64,000 nt of DNA, taken from positions 41,862-105,861 of the forward strand of contig CACWJY010000006.1 in assembly GCA_902761355.1 (NCBI GenBank). Reading direction: 5' to 3'. A program made the position numbers and the translations under genes. The DNA comes from Fibrobacter succinogenes. GTDB taxonomy: Bacteria > Fibrobacterota > Fibrobacteria > Fibrobacterales > Fibrobacteraceae. Under the pieces are notes generated by a model. It saw nothing but the letters and a program-made list of their open reading frames with translations, ran no database searches and was not told the origin of the DNA. Shown here piece by piece: positions 42,576 to 51,384 of this stretch. Within the stretch, counting starts at the first letter, position 1, and each line of letters opens with the position of its first letter.

Positions 42576-44117
42576 TTACAGTTTCATGTCGGAGAGGCGC
42601 GTGTGTTCCACAGCGTCAAACTCTTCCTGAATTTCTTTGCTGGGGGCCTTGGTGCAGAGGCTCACGATCACGATGGTCGCAAAGCTAAGCACGAAGCCGG
42701 GCACGAGTTCGTAAATTTGGAAGATTTCGGCGGAGAATCCGGAGAGGTAGAACTTCCACACGAAGGTGGTGATGCCACCCACGAGCATGCCCGCGATGGC
42801 GCCCGGAAGCGTGGTACGCTTCCAGAACAGGGCAAGGAGCATAATCGGGCCGAAGGTGGCACCGAAGCCGCCCCAGGCGAAGCTCACGAGACTCATCACG
42901 ACGTCGAGGAAGCTCTTGCCCTGTGCAGCGCCGTTGGCGCTGGGCGCCCCTTGCATAGCGACGATGACCGCGATAACCGTAATGAGCACCACGACGCCGC
43001 GGCTCACCCACATGACTTCCTTGTTGCTCGCATTCTTGCGGAACAGGTGCTTGTAGAGGTCGTTACTGAAGGCGGAAGCCGAAACCAGCAGCTGCGAGTC
43101 GGCGGTACTCATGATAGCGGCGAGAATAGCGGCCATGAGGATGGCGGCGACAGCCGGGTGGCAGAGCGTCTGGCAGAGAACCATGAAGATGCGTTCCGGG
43201 TCGGCGACGGTAATGCCGTTCGCTTCTACGTAGTAGCGGCCGAGAATGGCGATCATGATGGCGGCACCGAGGCAGATGGTGACCCAGGTCATGGCGACGC
43301 GGCGGGAGAACTTGATGTCTTCGGCGTTCTTGATGCTCATGAAGCGCACCAGAATATGCGGCATGCCGAAGTAGCCGAGACCCCACGCGAGGCTAGAAAT
43401 CAAGGCGATAAGCCCGATGGACTTGCCGGTGGTGGCGTTGGTGAACAGGCTCAACAGGTAGGGGTTCTGTGCGTTCACGGCGTCCATGGTCGCAGCAAAA
43501 CCGCCCGAACCGGTCATGATAATCGAGGGAATCGCGATGACGGCGATGAGCATCATGGTCGCCTGGATAAAGTCCGTCCAGCATACGGCAAAGAAACCGC
43601 CCATGAAGGTGTAGCTCACCACGACAACCGCACCGATGATAAGGCCCGTGGTGTAGTCCATGCCGAAGATGGTGCCGAAGAGTTTTGCGCTAGCCACAAA
43701 GCCCGAAACCGTGTAGAACAGGAAGAACGCGAGAATGAAGATGGAGGCGATAACGCGGATAATGCCCTTGTTGTCGCGGAAACGGTTCGCAAAGAAGTCG
43801 GGGAGGGTAATGGAGTCACCGCAGAAGTGGCTGTACTTGCGGAGCCTGCGGCCCACGATTTTCCAATTGAAGTAGGTGCCGATCACGAGACCGATACCGA
43901 TCCACGCTTCGGAAAACCCGCTCACGAAGATAGCGCCCGGGAGGCCCATCAAAAGCCAGCCGCTCATGTCGGAGGCCTGTGCGGACATGGCCACGACCCA
44001 CTTGTTCATGCCGCGGTTGCCCAGGTAGTAGGCATTCAGGCTGTTCGCCTTCTTGGAAAAGTAAAAGCCGATGCCAAGCATCATCAGCAGGTATAAAATG
44101 AAAACGGTTAAGACCAT
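42576..44117 (-). CDS. putP: Sodium/proline symporter PutP
   Basis: A 513-residue inner-membrane SSS-family transporter with about 13 hydrophobic helices. Family-defining stretches: YYLGNRGMNKWVVAMSAQAS, DMSGWLLMGLPGA, SITLPDFFANRF, the core VVVSYTFMGGFFAVCWTDFIQ, GLGYFGMPHILVRFMSI, and AAIMSTADSQLLVSASAFSNDLY. The last contains the Ser/Thr residues that bind Na+. Substrate proline is inferred from these PutP-like motifs; other amino acids are possible. It stands alone, with its own terminator. The antisense open frame over it is composition-driven. Confidence 0.93.
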   Translation of the reverse strand: MVLTVFILYLLMMLGIGFYFSKKANSLNAYYLGNRGMNKWVVAMSAQASDMSGWLLMGLPGAIFVSGFSEAWIGIGLVIGTYFNWKIVGRRLRKYSHFCGDSITLPDFFANRFRDNKGIIRVIASIFILAFFLFYTVSGFVASAKLFGTIFGMDYTTGLIIGAVVVVSYTFMGGFFAVCWTDFIQATMMLIAVIAIPSIIMTGSGGFAATMDAVNAQNPYLLSLFTNATTGKSIGLIALISSLAWGLGYFGMPHILVRFMSIKNAEDIKFSRRVAMTWVTICLGAAIMIAILGRYYVEANGITVADPERIFMVLCQTLCHPAVAAILMAAILAAIMSTADSQLLVSASAFSNDLYKHLFRKNASNKEVMWVSRGVVVLITVIAVIVAMQGAPSANGAAQGKSFLDVVMSLVSFAWGGFGATFGPIMLLALFWKRTTLPGAIAGMLVGGITTFVWKFYLSGFSAEIFQIYELVPGFVLSFATIVIVSLCTKAPSKEIQEEFDAVEHTRLSDMKL

Positions 44118-44182
44118 TTTTTGAACTCCTTTATTATAGGACCAAAAATAGTTATTTATATTTTTGCCAAAAAGGATGTGCT

Positions 44183-44944
44183 ATGCAACTGGTAAAGTTT
44201 TCGGAATGGCTAAACGACTTGCTGCAACCGTCGGCGTTTAAGGACTATTGCAACAATGGCCTTTGTGTCGAGGCTTCGGACAAGGTAACCCGTATCGTGA
44301 CGGGCGTGTCGTTCCGAGATCGTCTCATTGATGCGGCTATTGAAGAACAGGCCGACTGTATTATAGTGCATCATCCGAACGGTTTCTGGAATGGCGAAAA
44401 CCGTGTGCTGGTGGGTAAGTTTGGCGAACGCATGCGTCGCCTGATGCAACATGGTATTTCGCTTTACGGCTATCATCTGCCGCTCGATGGGCACATGGAG
44501 GTCGGTAACAACGTCTCGATTGCCCGTGCGATGGGCCTCAAGAATATAGAAGGCTTTATGCAGGAAGGTGAGCGTACGATTGGTGTTGTGGGTAGCTTTG
44601 CGACAAAGACTTCGCGTGAGGCCCTGCTTACTAGCTTGAACGCCGTATTTGAACATGGCGTGCAGCAGACGTTACTTTATGGTTCTGAGACTATTCGCAA
44701 GGTTGCCATTTGCAGCGGTTCTGGTGCAAGCGGTATCGATGAAGCTCGGGCTCTTGGTTGCGACGCATTTATCACGGGAGAAATCAAGGAAGCCGTTCCT
44801 ATCCTTTGCGAGGAGCTTGGATTTAATTTGATTAGCTGCGGACACCACCGTACCGAGATTTTTGGGGTCCTCAACCTGGCTCACAAGATCCAGACGGAAT
44901 TGGATATTCCTGCCAAATTTGTGGATATAGATAACCCTGTCTAG
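44183..44944 (+). CDS. Nif3-like dinuclear metal-centre protein
   Basis: A 253-residue Nif3/YbgI family protein (often labelled GTP cyclohydrolase 1 type 2). Metal-ligand motifs are in the usual order: IIVHHPNGFW, YGYHLPLDGHMEVGNN, the C-terminal CDAFITGEIKEAV and ISCGHHRTE. Relatives bind two metal ions and form toroidal hexamers; the substrate is unclear for most. GGATG upstream is a weak ribosome site; a TATATTT box is 20 bases before the start. Closed by a strong terminator. Confidence 0.9.
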   Translation: MQLVKFSEWLNDLLQPSAFKDYCNNGLCVEASDKVTRIVTGVSFRDRLIDAAIEEQADCIIVHHPNGFWNGENRVLVGKFGERMRRLMQHGISLYGYHLPLDGHMEVGNNVSIARAMGLKNIEGFMQEGERTIGVVGSFATKTSREALLTSLNAVFEHGVQQTLLYGSETIRKVAICSGSGASGIDEARALGCDAFITGEIKEAVPILCEELGFNLISCGHHRTEIFGVLNLAHKIQTELDIPAKFVDIDNPV

Positions 44945-44987
44945 CCTTTTTAGAACTTACATTTTTCTTGCTTTAAATCCTTAAAAG

Positions 44988-45019
44988 TGCCGTTTTTTTA
45001 TCAAAAACGGCGTTTTTTG
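44988..45019 (+). terminator. Terminator of the Nif3-family gene
   Basis: GCCGTTTTT / AAAAACGGC with a TTAT-type loop followed by GTTTTTTG. Confidence 0.88.
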
Positions 45020-45060
45020 TGTGCGATCCTTGCCTGTATGACCTATGTCACGATTTTTAT

Positions 45061-45089
45061 TTGACTTTTTGGGAGGGGGTTACTATCTT
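45061..45089 (+). promoter_or_regulatory. Promoter giving a leaderless start for the M23 gene
   Basis: TTGACT (45061-45066), 17-base spacer, C-TATCTT (45084-45089), then 7 bases to the GTG start at 45097. This is the clearest example in the window of the start-proximal box having a correctly spaced -35. Confidence 0.7.
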
Positions 45090-45096
45090 TTCGCCC

Positions 45097-46017
45097 GTGA
45101 ATTTTTACAAGACAACCATACACTTTCAGAACTCCTCCAAGTCCATGACGTTGCATGTGCCGGAGTTCCTATTTAAGGCCTGGCCGGTGTTGCGCTTTTT
45201 TGTGGCGATTGGTGTCTTGCTGTTTGTTGTTCAGATGGTTTCGACAACCGTCTATGATGGCGTGTTGAACCACCAGTTGAATCAAAGGGCCAAACTGGAT
45301 AAGGAGATGACCCAGATCCAGGGAACGCTCGACTACCTTTCGAACACGACGACTTCTTTCTTGACGGACGAAAATCGCCTTTATGCCCGCTTTGGACTGC
45401 CAACCCAGGATGAGTCTTCTAGAGAGTTGGGTACGGGTGGTGCCATTAGTGCCGATTCGCTATTGCTCCGCAAGACCTCGCCGGTTTTTGAACGTATGTC
45501 TATTCTTGGCGAAACCGCCCATCGCATTCAGGGCAAGCTCGCCAACAATGACGCCTCTTTCCGCAACCTGAACAAGTTCATGGATCAGAAAATGTCTGCC
45601 TGGCGCTTTGTGCCGTCGATTTCGCCGACGACCGGCCGCTATGCTTCTGCTTTTGGTCCCCGCATTCACCCGGTAACCGGTGAAATCGGTAAGATGCACC
45701 AGGGTGTGGATATTGCGAACGAACGCTGGACTCCGATTTTTGCCTCTGCCGATGGCGTGGTTGAAGTTGCCCAGATGAGTTCTACCTTCGGTAACTTTGT
45801 GACGATTGACCACGGCAACAGCATCAAGACCCGTTACGGTCACATGCAGCTGTCTATCGTGCATCCGGGTCAGTTTGTTCGCCGTTACCAGGTGATTGGT
45901 TATATGGGAAATACTGGCCGCTCCGTGGGTCCGCACCTTCATTACGAGGTCTGGGTTCATAATGCCCCGGTAAACCCGCTTGCCTATATGTTGCCCAACG
46001 ATTATACCGTCGACTGA
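45097..46017 (+). CDS. M23 family metallopeptidase (cell-wall endopeptidase)
   Basis: A 306-residue protein. The GTG at 45097 is chosen because the promoter -10 ends 7 bases before it and the product opens with the family-type short strand (NFYKTTIHFQNSSKSMTL). A transmembrane helix (~residues 30-53, VLRFFVAIGVLLFVVQM) and a coiled-coil-like stretch (~54-90) follow. The LytM-type catalytic domain fills the C-terminal half: FGPRIHPVTGEIGKMHQGVDIA (first His and Asp ligands), GNFVTIDHGNSIKTRYGHM, and GPHLHYEVW (catalytic and ligand His). It should cut peptidoglycan peptide cross-links in the periplasm, or act as an activator. An open frame from 45019 overlaps the terminator and is not used. Confidence 0.9.
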   Translation: MNFYKTTIHFQNSSKSMTLHVPEFLFKAWPVLRFFVAIGVLLFVVQMVSTTVYDGVLNHQLNQRAKLDKEMTQIQGTLDYLSNTTTSFLTDENRLYARFGLPTQDESSRELGTGGAISADSLLLRKTSPVFERMSILGETAHRIQGKLANNDASFRNLNKFMDQKMSAWRFVPSISPTTGRYASAFGPRIHPVTGEIGKMHQGVDIANERWTPIFASADGVVEVAQMSSTFGNFVTIDHGNSIKTRYGHMQLSIVHPGQFVRRYQVIGYMGNTGRSVGPHLHYEVWVHNAPVNPLAYMLPNDYTVD

Positions 46018-46092
46018 TGGTGCGTGGGTAACGCCGCTATTCGAAAAACTGGCGCCGGCTTGACTGGCTAAGAATGGCACTACCCCTAGGGG

Positions 46093-47349
46093 GTGGTCTT
46101 GTTTAAATTATTGGGGAATCTGCGTCTTGCGGGCTTTTTAGGCTTGTGGCGTTTTTTGTTTTTGCTCTCACTGCTGTTGTTGTTGCGGTGCGGTACACCC
46201 GCTTATGCCTGCCCACAGTTTGTCGAATTCTTCCCGGATCCGGTCGAGGTAAGCGACCAGGAGGGCGAGTTTGTCGAAATCCGTCTAGACAAAGACCTTG
46301 ATTTTGAGGATGCCCCTTCGGAAAGTCTTGCGGTACAGTTAGAGGGCAAGCCTGCGCTCAAGTTTGCCTACCCGCGAGGAAAGCGGTTCCTGCTGGTTCA
46401 TGACAGTGCCTTTTGTATTCGAGAAGAAGGTTTGACCTGCGGTCTGCTCGGTTCTGTTGCGCTCCCGAATTCCCGTGAATCCGTTTGGTTTTTATCGGCT
46501 GGGGACTGCCTGGATTCTGCAGTCCTACCTAGACCTAAACCGGGAAAGTCCTTGCAGCGTATTAAAGAAACCGATGAATGGGTGGTGGCGGAACCTACAC
46601 CGGGTATAGAAGATTCCTATTACGAAAGGGGCGTGATTCCAGAAAGTGATAAGCGGGATTCGGGGGCTCCGTTGAAAATCTCGGAAGTACACCATTGTCC
46701 CCTGGAGCCGGAACCAGAGTGGGTCGAGGTCTATAATGCTGGCGCGGCTCCGCTCCCACTTTCAAAGTTTAGTTTTTGCGGCCGGGGGAGTTCTTGGGGA
46801 AGTTCTCGTGATACTATTGCGCCATACGAGGCTGTTGTGTTTACGAAAGATACCCTGTTGCTTCGTGAGTTTTTTGGATTTAGGGAGGTGCGGCTTTTTC
46901 AGGTTTCGATGGGATACCTGAACAACACGGCGGGCTCCGTTGCAATATGCAGGGGTGAAACGGTAATCGATAGCGTTGCCTGGAACAAGAATACGGCGAA
47001 GTGCCCTGCTGGCTTTAATCCTCAGACGTTTGACGCTGAGAACACTCCGGGCTTTTTGGGGCATCGTATAAACAGCAAAAAAATAGAGGCGCCTTTTAGC
47101 TACAAGCTGTCATCTCGGATTTTGCGCAAGGGGAAAACTCCGCTTCGGGTTTATGTAGAAGGGGATGTCCCGGTGACGCTCAGGTTGCTGGATTCGGCGG
47201 GGCGAGAGCAGTGGAAGCGTCAGGTGCCGCCGCAGTCGAATGCTTGGTGGGTCGTTCCGTTGGAAGGCGTTTCTAAGGTGGGGGTTGCCTATGTTGTTCT
47301 GAGTGCTGGTCGCTACGAAAAGCAGATTGGAATCCTTTTGAGGCCTTAG
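46093..47349 (+). CDS. Secreted lamin-tail-domain-like protein
   Basis: A 418-residue protein starting at GTG (46093) or the nearby TTG (46099) behind AGGGG. A strongly hydrophobic signal (LWRFLFLLSLLLLLRCG) precedes two beta-sandwich units that look like lamin-tail domains. The first (~37-165) begins CPQFVEFFPDPVEVSDQEGEFVEI; the second (~195-330) begins LKISEVHHCPLEPEPEWVEVYN and contains LSKFSFCGRG. Each has the E-W/F-V-E-x-x-N core. The C terminus (LRVYVEGDVPVTLRLLDSAG) resembles a sorting-type Ig tail. Likely surface or periplasmic; followed after 6 bases by a second secreted protein. Confidence 0.7.
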   Translation: MVLFKLLGNLRLAGFLGLWRFLFLLSLLLLLRCGTPAYACPQFVEFFPDPVEVSDQEGEFVEIRLDKDLDFEDAPSESLAVQLEGKPALKFAYPRGKRFLLVHDSAFCIREEGLTCGLLGSVALPNSRESVWFLSAGDCLDSAVLPRPKPGKSLQRIKETDEWVVAEPTPGIEDSYYERGVIPESDKRDSGAPLKISEVHHCPLEPEPEWVEVYNAGAAPLPLSKFSFCGRGSSWGSSRDTIAPYEAVVFTKDTLLLREFFGFREVRLFQVSMGYLNNTAGSVAICRGETVIDSVAWNKNTAKCPAGFNPQTFDAENTPGFLGHRINSKKIEAPFSYKLSSRILRKGKTPLRVYVEGDVPVTLRLLDSAGREQWKRQVPPQSNAWWVVPLEGVSKVGVAYVVLSAGRYEKQIGILLRP

Positions 47350-47355
47350 GGGGAA

Positions 47356-48117
47356 ATGGTGAATTTTCGCTATGCTTTTTTAGGGGCTCTTTTCCTGATT
47401 GCTTCGTCTAGCCGCGCCATGGATGCTCCTGGCGAATTTGTGCAGAATTCGTCGGGGAACCTTGCGTTGTCGGGTTTGCCTGGGTTTTATTCAACTCCGG
47501 CAAGGGAGGCTATCCCTGGTTACGGTCTTGTATTTGCTAGAGAACTTTCGACGGGGCTGTTTGTTGCTGGTGGTGCCGGTGAAATCGCCCTAGGTTCATC
47601 CGCTTATCCATTTCGCCTTGCCTTTATGGAATCTTATTCAGAGATGGATTCTGTGTATAGGCAAGTCTATTCTCAAGTAGAAACATCTGTTGCGCTTTCA
47701 TGGCTTGTGATGGGGCTGGGTTACGGAGCGTCGGTAGAATGGATTCCTGCCGAGCAGCACTGGACGCGGCACCGTTATAAGGCGGGGGCTTCTTTAGTTT
47801 GGAAAGATTTGAGCTTGTCTGTTATGGTGGCTGGTTGGGTTGGGGATATATCGTCCCTTTCGTATGGGGTCGGAGGGCAGTTCTGGGCGAAAAAGCGGAT
47901 TTCGGCATTTGTCGAGTATGATGGAACTTCGTTCGACGTGGGCAATGTTGTCCGTTTTAGGTTTTGTGATTTGTTTGCTGCGTACCGTTTTCCTGGTTTT
48001 GCAATGAGCCTGAAGGTCGAATTGCATCTAATGGGGTGGAATATCCATGGAATGTATGGCTTCGCAGGGTCTTTTTGGAGGTGGCTAGGATCTGGTTTTT
48101 CGCGCGATTTGCGATAA
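47356..48117 (+). CDS. Small secreted barrel-like protein
   Basis: A 253-residue protein with a signal peptide (FRYAFLGALFLIASSSRAMD). Alternating hydrophobic strands (YGLVFARELSTGLFVAGG, SVALSWLVMGLGYGASVEW, LSLSVMVAGWVGDIS, KRISAFVEYDG) suggest a small outer-membrane barrel of about eight strands. No family recognised. ATG at 47356 or GTG at 47359 could be the start; the latter has better spacing from AGGGGG. Six bases after the lamin-tail-like gene, so probably co-transcribed. Confidence 0.6.
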   Translation: MVNFRYAFLGALFLIASSSRAMDAPGEFVQNSSGNLALSGLPGFYSTPAREAIPGYGLVFARELSTGLFVAGGAGEIALGSSAYPFRLAFMESYSEMDSVYRQVYSQVETSVALSWLVMGLGYGASVEWIPAEQHWTRHRYKAGASLVWKDLSLSVMVAGWVGDISSLSYGVGGQFWAKKRISAFVEYDGTSFDVGNVVRFRFCDLFAAYRFPGFAMSLKVELHLMGWNIHGMYGFAGSFWRWLGSGFSRDLR

Positions 48118-48121
48118 ATGT

Positions 48122-48128
48122 CTATATT
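48122..48128 (+). promoter_or_regulatory. CTATATT -10-like box
   Basis: CTATATTT 20 bases before the PAS-protein ATG; with this spacing a short 5' leader is expected rather than a leaderless start. Confidence 0.4.
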
Positions 48129-48148
48129 TAAAAAAAACGGAACTGGTT

Positions 48149-49405
48149 ATGTTTCTTTCTCCTGGCCTGTTGGCGGCATTGTTGTTCTTTAGCTTTTTGA
48201 TGGTAGTGGCCTTGGTCTTGGTCATTATGCTCCTTCGTGATAGGCTGGTTCAACAAAAGGTGTATGCCAACTTTGCGGGCCATCTAGATGAATTCCTGGT
48301 GACGCTTTCTAAGGACGGGCGACTTTTGGATGCTTCGCCCCAGTATTTGTCTGATCCGCTGTTCGAACAGATTTGTCAGAAAAAATCGTTCAAGAAAATT
48401 CTGTCTGCAAGTGAGTATCGTCGTCTGCAAGATTATATGAGGGGCTTGGATGCCTATCCCGAAATTCCGTTTATTTTCTCGATAGGGACTGAACTGGGGG
48501 TGCGCTGGTACGAGCTGCGGGCCTACATCCAAAAACGTGGCGGTGACAGCAATACCGTTCTTCTTTTAAAGAATGTCTCGCTTGACATGGAAACCAAGAC
48601 TCAGCGCGACCAGTTGCAAGAAAAGGTTGACCTGTTATTGCAGACAACGGGTGATTTTCTTTGGTCGATGGAGGTGGATAGCCGTCGGTTCAGTTTTATG
48701 ACTCCGTTGATGGATGTCGAGGGAAATGTGGTCCCGAGGTCTGTTGGTGTTCGTGATCTGCATGCCATCATGCCCGAGCAGGATTATGCTTATTTTGAAC
48801 GATACCTGAATTCTAAAATTGTGGAGTTTAGAAAGTCTGGCCACGATTCGGGTGGAAATAGCCGCGTTAAGTTGCGCATTATTGGAGACGAGGGCAAGCC
48901 GGAATGGTTTGGTTTTTGCGGAAAGTTGTGCTCCGAAGAAAATTCCAAGATGGTTATACGCGGGTCTGCTCGCCGAATGGACTGGATGTTTGATGACTCC
49001 CTTGTCAATGGCAGCATGGAGTGGGGGGACTTTGTTTCGAACATATTGGCGTTCCCCGATGTCCGAGTGTTTCTTGTAGACCGCGATTATAAGATATGTG
49101 GTTGTAACCAGGCATTCTCGCTCGCATTTGGAATGTCGCTACCAGAGGATTTTCAAGGAAAGCGCTTGCTTGAAGTGGTTCGACCGAAGTATTTTTTTGT
49201 GTTTCATCGAGTCCTTTCTGATGTGTTCGAAAGGGGAGTTCCCAAGTCGTGGAAAGGTCCTTTTGGTGTTGGCGATAAGCTGCTTTGGTTCAATGCGGTC
49301 CCTCTCAAGAACCAGGATGGCCATACAAGCCGAATTCTGGGAATCTATATGCAGCTTGAACGACAAGAATTTGAAAACAAGAATAACAACATGGAGATAT
49401 TATGA
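48149..49405 (+). CDS. Membrane-anchored PAS-domain protein without output domain
   Basis: A 418-residue protein with one N-terminal membrane helix (LLAALLFFSFLMVVALVLVIML, trimmed) and three PAS-like units: residues ~40-145 (FLVTLSKDGRLLDASPQYL), ~150-275 (WSMEVDSRRFSFMTPLMDVEG) and ~300-405 (VRVFLVDRDYKICGCNQAF; WFNAVPLKNQDGHTSRILGI). No kinase, GGDEF, EAL or DNA-binding domain follows. It is therefore a sensor that must act through another protein, or a degenerate sensor. It overlaps the rhodanese lipoprotein gene by 4 bases (ATGA), so the two are translationally coupled. Confidence 0.75.
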   Translation: MFLSPGLLAALLFFSFLMVVALVLVIMLLRDRLVQQKVYANFAGHLDEFLVTLSKDGRLLDASPQYLSDPLFEQICQKKSFKKILSASEYRRLQDYMRGLDAYPEIPFIFSIGTELGVRWYELRAYIQKRGGDSNTVLLLKNVSLDMETKTQRDQLQEKVDLLLQTTGDFLWSMEVDSRRFSFMTPLMDVEGNVVPRSVGVRDLHAIMPEQDYAYFERYLNSKIVEFRKSGHDSGGNSRVKLRIIGDEGKPEWFGFCGKLCSEENSKMVIRGSARRMDWMFDDSLVNGSMEWGDFVSNILAFPDVRVFLVDRDYKICGCNQAFSLAFGMSLPEDFQGKRLLEVVRPKYFFVFHRVLSDVFERGVPKSWKGPFGVGDKLLWFNAVPLKNQDGHTSRILGIYMQLERQEFENKNNNMEIL

Positions 49406-49857
49406 AAAAGATGATGCTTTTGGCTGTGTCGGCCCTTTTGTTGTGCGCCGGATGCGAAGAAAAGAAAACGGAACAGGTTGCAGAGCAGCCGAAGCCGGCT
49501 GCTGAACAGCCTGCGGTTGTCGCGCAAAAGGCGGCTCCTGCTCCGTCCGAAGCTGCCGTCCGTAATGGAATCAAGTCGATCGATTGGGAACAGGCCATCA
49601 AGATGTATGAAGCCGGTGCGGTTTATGTAGACGTGCGTAATCCGCCTGAGTTGCAGGATGGCTTTGCTCCGTTTGCTATCAATATTCCGCTGAACGAATT
49701 GAAGCAGCGCATGAATGAACTTCCGAAGGATAAGGACCTTTTGGTGTATTGTCGTTCGGGTCGTCGCAGCGAATTGGCCACTAATGCCCTTATGAAGGCT
49801 GGCTTTGACCGTGCCTACAATGTGTTGGGCGGCTTCCTCGCTTATCCGAAAAAGTAA
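49402..49857 (+). CDS. Rhodanese-domain lipoprotein
   Basis: A 151-residue protein. The lipoprotein signal (KKMMLLAVSALLLCAGC) ends with lipobox LCAGC. An Ala/Pro/Glu-rich linker (~20-55) leads to a single rhodanese domain: YVDVRNPPELQDGFAPFAINIPLNEL and the active-site loop LLVYCRSGRRS with the catalytic Cys intact. Rhodanese-fold proteins carry persulfide sulfur or bind anions. The start overlaps the PAS gene stop (ATGA) with GGAG inside the PAS 3' end, so its synthesis is coupled to the PAS sensor. Confidence 0.9.
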   Translation: MKKMMLLAVSALLLCAGCEEKKTEQVAEQPKPAAEQPAVVAQKAAPAPSEAAVRNGIKSIDWEQAIKMYEAGAVYVDVRNPPELQDGFAPFAINIPLNELKQRMNELPKDKDLLVYCRSGRRSELATNALMKAGFDRAYNVLGGFLAYPKK

Positions 49858-49873
49858 TCAGTAATGTCGGAAC

Positions 49874-49907
49874 CTAGATTCTGGAATTATCATTTCCTGA
49901 AATCTAG
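49874..49907 (+). repeat. Imperfect inverted repeat before ribD
   Basis: CTAGATT (49874-49880) and AATCTAG (49901-49907), with inner GGAA/TTCC, form a hairpin between the rhodanese gene and ribD. No T-run; role unknown. Confidence 0.4.
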
Positions 49908-49921
49908 ATCCCGAAATCGAT

Positions 49922-51160
49922 ATGAATTTTTTGCAACAGGCCTTTGAACAGTCCTTGATGGCCGTAGGGATTAGTCGACCGAACCCTGCTGTGGGTGCGG
50001 TCGTGGTTAAAGACGGTATTGTCGTGGGTAAGGGGCACACGCAGCGCCCGGGAAATGCCCATGCCGAAGTAATGGCGCTGCGTGACGCGGGCGAACTCGC
50101 CCGCGGTGCGGCCATATACGTAACGCTTGAACCCTGCTGCCATTATGGCCGCACACCGCCTTGTACCAAGGCAATTATCGAAGCCGGAATCGCAGAAGTC
50201 TATTTTGCGCACGCTGACCCCAATCCGCTTGTACGCGGCAAGAGCCGAAGCATATTAGAAGAGGCTGGAATCAAGGTCTATGAGGGCCGAGAGGCTTGCG
50301 TCAAGGCGGTAGCACCGGAATCGTGGCAAGACTCTACTTGCGATGGCGGCTGTAAGGTGCTGTCGGGTGATTTGCAAAATGCATCTGAACCTCAGCAAGA
50401 ACATGATGGAGAATTCCTCTTTCATGAAATCGAACGTTTTTTTGAAGCGTATGATTACTATGTCCGTAACAAGGCTACTTATGTAGAATTAAAGTCTGCG
50501 GTATCGCAAGATGGCTACATGGGCGTTGTGGCTGAGGGAGGCTTGCATGCTCCTCTAAAAATTACGGGGGGCGCTGCCAATTGCTGGAATCACGAACTAC
50601 GAGCCATGAGTGATGCCGTGTTGGTTGGTTCAGGGACTCTTTTAGCGGATAATCCGTCTTTAAATGTTCGCTATGTGCGGGGCAATAATCCGGTGAAGGT
50701 TGTGTGGGCGGGGCATCATGTCTTTACGGAAAAAGAGGTTGCTTGCCTGCATGCTTTTGAAACTACAAGTTCCGAAAAGCTTTTATGTATTGTCTATACC
50801 TGTGTTCCACAACCAGAAATTCAGAAAATTGCTGTTTTAACTGAAACCAATAAGGCTGTCGAGGTTGTGGAACTGAACGGTTCTGGTTTTGCTGAATGTT
50901 GGAAACAGATGCTTGCTGATATGGCCGCACGAGGAATGCACCGGTTAATGGTGGAACCTGGTGCAAAGCTTGCTGCTGAAATATTCAAGAGTGGACAGTG
51001 GAACCGTCTTGACCTTTGGCGCTCTACGGATTGCTCCGTAGACGAGGCTTTGGAAAAGTCTGGACTTGAGGGATTGCCGTACCCGGAATTACCTGAAACA
51101 CTTGTCGCTCATGAGTCTTTCATGGCGGTTGCGGATATATTGACGGTCTATTATAAGTAA
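49922..51160 (+). CDS. ribD: Bifunctional riboflavin deaminase/reductase RibD
   Basis: Catalyses the second and third steps of riboflavin synthesis: deamination of the pyrimidine intermediate, then side-chain reduction. The N-terminal deaminase (~1-145) has the zinc site GNAHAEVMAL and LEPCCHYGRTPPC. The C-terminal reductase (~180-412) begins ATYVELKSAVSQDGYM and contains AMSDAVLVGSGTLLADNPSLNVR and MHRLMVEPGAKL (usually EGG; here EPG). The stretch between domains (~140-180) is longer than usual and Glu/Asp-rich. No other rib genes and no FMN riboswitch are nearby. No clear Shine-Dalgarno. Confidence 0.92.
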   Translation: MNFLQQAFEQSLMAVGISRPNPAVGAVVVKDGIVVGKGHTQRPGNAHAEVMALRDAGELARGAAIYVTLEPCCHYGRTPPCTKAIIEAGIAEVYFAHADPNPLVRGKSRSILEEAGIKVYEGREACVKAVAPESWQDSTCDGGCKVLSGDLQNASEPQQEHDGEFLFHEIERFFEAYDYYVRNKATYVELKSAVSQDGYMGVVAEGGLHAPLKITGGAANCWNHELRAMSDAVLVGSGTLLADNPSLNVRYVRGNNPVKVVWAGHHVFTEKEVACLHAFETTSSEKLLCIVYTCVPQPEIQKIAVLTETNKAVEVVELNGSGFAECWKQMLADMAARGMHRLMVEPGAKLAAEIFKSGQWNRLDLWRSTDCSVDEALEKSGLEGLPYPELPETLVAHESFMAVADILTVYYK

Positions 51161-51181
51161 TTTTTTTGATTTGTAAAAGCA

Positions 51182-51214
51182 AAAAGCGCCGCGGTTTTCC
51201 GCAGCGCTTTTTTT
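51182..51214. terminator. Terminator between ribD and ilvD
   Basis: AAAGCGCCGCGG / CCGCAGCGCTTT with a TTTT loop, A-run before and T-run after, so it can serve both convergent genes. Confidence 0.88.
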
Positions 51215-51238
51215 ATGAAAAATATTCGACGTTTAGTC

Positions 51239-51278
51239 TTACTTCACACCAATGAGGCTCAGGTCGCGCACAGCGCCC
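51239..51278 (-). pseudogene. Orphan second copy of the ilvD 3' end
   Basis: On the minus strand these bases translate to [12 protein letters not shown] followed by TAA, exactly the C terminus of the intact ilvD product just upstream. The two 39-base segments differ at 12 positions, every one silent. The copy is out of context (no start) and is separated from the live ilvD stop by about 107 bases of repeat-like sequence. It looks like the original gene end left behind. Confidence 0.85.
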
Positions 51279-51384
51279 TATGATGACCGCTCGGCTCTAT
51301 CGCAAATAAGAACCTACGACCTCGCCTCGCTCTCGCCTTCGACGACTCGTTAATACGAGTCGCCTACGGCTCACAGGGTTCTGC
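51279..51384. repeat. Hairpin-containing repeat element between the two ilvD ends
   Basis: Contains a perfect hairpin CGACTCGT-TAAT-ACGAGTCG (51343-51362). Outer arms AAATAAG (51304-51310) and CTTATTT (51384-51390) are exact inverted copies, with neighbouring AACC/GGTT. A ~43-base core (51334-51376) recurs in reverse orientation at 63303-63344. The right outer arm runs into the last codon and stop of ilvD. Confidence 0.75.

Noticed and set aside
42603..44096. Long open frame (497 codons) on the plus strand opposite putP
   Set aside because: Antisense to a clear transporter; His/Asp/Gly-rich composition from mirrored third positions and no family match.
45019..45096. N-terminal extension of the M23 peptidase from GTG at 45019
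   Set aside because: It would start inside the previous gene's terminator and upstream of a well-formed promoter.
49860..49921. Possible FMN riboswitch before ribD
   Set aside because: Only ~60 bases, one simple hairpin and none of the conserved FMN-aptamer segments.
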